Below are positions 62,967 through 64,000 of a stretch of 64,000 nucleotides of DNA, piece after piece (the first letter of the stretch is position 1; each line of letters begins with the position of its first letter). The notes beneath the pieces were generated by a model, which did no database searches, was not told the DNA's origin, and saw nothing but the letters and a program-made list of their open reading frames with translations. Origin of the DNA: Streptomyces sp. ISL-12 (GTDB lineage: Bacteria; Actinomycetota; Actinomycetes; Streptomycetales; Streptomycetaceae); the NCBI RefSeq assembly GCF_018614415.1, contig NZ_JAGGOO010000108.1, forward strand, positions 20,197 to 84,196. Direction: 5' to 3'. Both the position numbers and the translations under genes were made by a program.

Positions 62967-63935
62967 ATGAGCGACGCCACCCCCGCCCGCCCCGTCCTGG
63001 AGCCCGCCGCCCAGGCCTTCGTCGAGGCGACCGCGAACCCGCCCTACCTGTTCGATCTTCCGCCGGCCGAGGGCCGCAAGGCGGTGGACGAGGTGCAGTC
63101 CGGTGACATCGCCAAGCCGGCGGTGGACGAGGAGTGGATCACCGTCGAGGGCGGCCCCACCGGTTCCGTCCGGGCCCGGATCGTCCGCCCCGCCGGTGCC
63201 GAGGGCACCCTCCCGGTGATCCTCTACATCCACGGCGCCGGCTGGGTCTTCGGCAACGCCCACACCCACGACCGCCTCGTCCGCGAACTCGCCGTCGGCG
63301 CCGACGCCGCCGTCGTCTTCCCCGAGTACGACCTCTCCCCCGAGGCCCGCTACCCGGTCGCCATCGAGCAGAACTACGCCGTCGCCCGCTGGATCGTCAC
63401 CGAGGGCGCCGCCCGCCACCTGGACGCCACCCGCCTCGCGGTGGCCGGCGACTCGGTCGGCGGCAACATGAGCGCCGCCCTCACCCTGATGGCCAAGGAA
63501 CGCGGCGACGTCCCGCTCGTCCAGCAGGTGCTGTTCTACCCGGTGACCGACGCGAGCTTCGACACCGGCTCCTACCACCAGTTCGCCACCGGCTACTTCC
63601 TGCGCCGCGACGGCATGCAGTGGTTCTGGGACCAGTACACGACCGACGAGGCGGAACGCGCCCGGATCACCGCCTCCCCGCTGCGCGCCACCACCGAGCA
63701 GCTCACCGGCCTGCCCCCGGCCCTGGTCATCACCGCCGAGGCCGACGTCCTGCGCGACGAGGGCGAGGCCTACGCGGCCAAGCTCCGCGCCGCCGGGGTA
63801 CCCGTCACCGCCGTCCGCTACCAGGGCATCATCCACGACTTCGTCATGCTCAACGCCCTGCGCGAGACCCACGCCGCCGAGGCCGCCATCACCCAGGCCG
63901 TCACCGTCCTGCGCACCGCACTCGCGGCCGGCTGA
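62967..63935 (+). CDS. HSL-family (bacterial hormone-sensitive lipase) alpha/beta-hydrolase esterase
   Basis: 322 aa, cytoplasmic. Family IV signatures: the oxyanion motif YIHGAGWVFGNAHTHDRL (HGG variant HGAGW, about residue 90), FPEYDLSPEARYPVAIEQ, nucleophile GDSVGGNMS (about 165), Asp in ITAEADVLRDEG (about 260) and His in GIIHDFVML (about 292). It hydrolyses short-chain esters or lactones. ATG 62967 follows GAGGAG. Expression is probably governed by the divergent OhrR-like regulator, which would make it an oxidant-induced esterase. Confidence 0.93.
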   Translation: MSDATPARPVLEPAAQAFVEATANPPYLFDLPPAEGRKAVDEVQSGDIAKPAVDEEWITVEGGPTGSVRARIVRPAGAEGTLPVILYIHGAGWVFGNAHTHDRLVRELAVGADAAVVFPEYDLSPEARYPVAIEQNYAVARWIVTEGAARHLDATRLAVAGDSVGGNMSAALTLMAKERGDVPLVQQVLFYPVTDASFDTGSYHQFATGYFLRRDGMQWFWDQYTTDEAERARITASPLRATTEQLTGLPPALVITAEADVLRDEGEAYAAKLRAAGVPVTAVRYQGIIHDFVMLNALRETHAAEAAITQAVTVLRTALAAG

Positions 63936-64000
63936 GCCGAGCCCGGCCCCCTCGCTCGCTGTCGTTCCGGACCTGTCCTCGACTAGGGCCTGTCGTTTGG

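Noticed and set aside
63975..64000. CTAGGGCCTGTCGTTTGG at the right edge, resembling ends of some Streptomyces insertion elements
   Set aside because: Only about 18 nt are visible before the window ends; there is no inverted partner or transposase, so it cannot be supported.

Overview
The window is high-GC chromosomal DNA of an actinomycete, almost certainly a Streptomyces. Codon third positions are strongly G/C, GTG starts and GTGA/ATGA start-stop overlaps are common, and several exported enzymes carry Tat (SRRxL) signals. Gene content is typical of a soil saprophyte: pectate lyase, alpha-galactosidase, alpha-rhamnosidase, GH1 glycosidase, exported lipases, large multidomain regulators and a lipid/polyketide synthase. 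No rRNA, tRNA, CRISPR array or intact transposase was found.

Layout. 0-17 kb: a two-component system (kinase cut by the window edge), GH36 alpha-galactosidase, a membrane-anchored Mrr-like nuclease, a chorismate-lyase-like gene overlapping a p-hydroxybenzoate hydroxylase (chorismate to 4-hydroxybenzoate to protocatechuate), a histidine phosphatase, a GDSL lipase divergent from a Tat-exported phosphodiester glycosidase/metallophosphoesterase fusion, a 1165-aa LacI/kinase-like/AraC hybrid regulator, and a PL1 pectate lyase.

17.2-40.6 kb: the accessory core. It is bracketed by two same-strand halves of an exported lipase: the C-terminal half at 17.2-17.55 kb and the N-terminal half at 40.2-40.6 kb. 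They are broken at nearly the same codon and lie in the order expected of one gene split by about 22.7 kb. Between them is a leftward block: cis-prenyltransferase, a DUF2236 (MpaB/Lcp-type) oxygenase fused to EF-hands, then a four-gene secondary-lipid synthase operon. That operon encodes a thioester reductase, a PfaD-type enoyl reductase, a KS-AT-ACP-KR-DH protein and a KS-CLF-AT-(FabA-like DH)x4-DH protein. It combines parts of bacterial PUFA synthases and cyanobacterial heterocyst-glycolipid synthases, has one ACP and predicts reductive release. A serine-protease homologue lacking its catalytic His and Ser, a class V aminotransferase, a flavin-reductase-like protein and a broken alcohol dehydrogenase share the block.

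40.8-64 kb: metabolic and regulatory genes. These include a 6PGDH-like/HAD pair, a UbiA prenyltransferase/methyltransferase pair, a TetR gene divergent from an alpha/beta hydrolase across a near-perfect palindrome, argG, a leaderless-looking mycoredoxin-like gene, a VOC protein, an ABM monooxygenase, and a rhamnosidase-GH1 operon. That operon and a TetR/MFS pair share an 18-bp operator at matching distances. After these come a SpoIIE-type phosphatase, an NfeD-SPFH pair, an intradiol-dioxygenase remnant, a Tat-exported PHP phosphoesterase, and an OhrR-like regulator divergent from an HSL-family esterase.

All functional calls come from reading motifs. No database search was possible.
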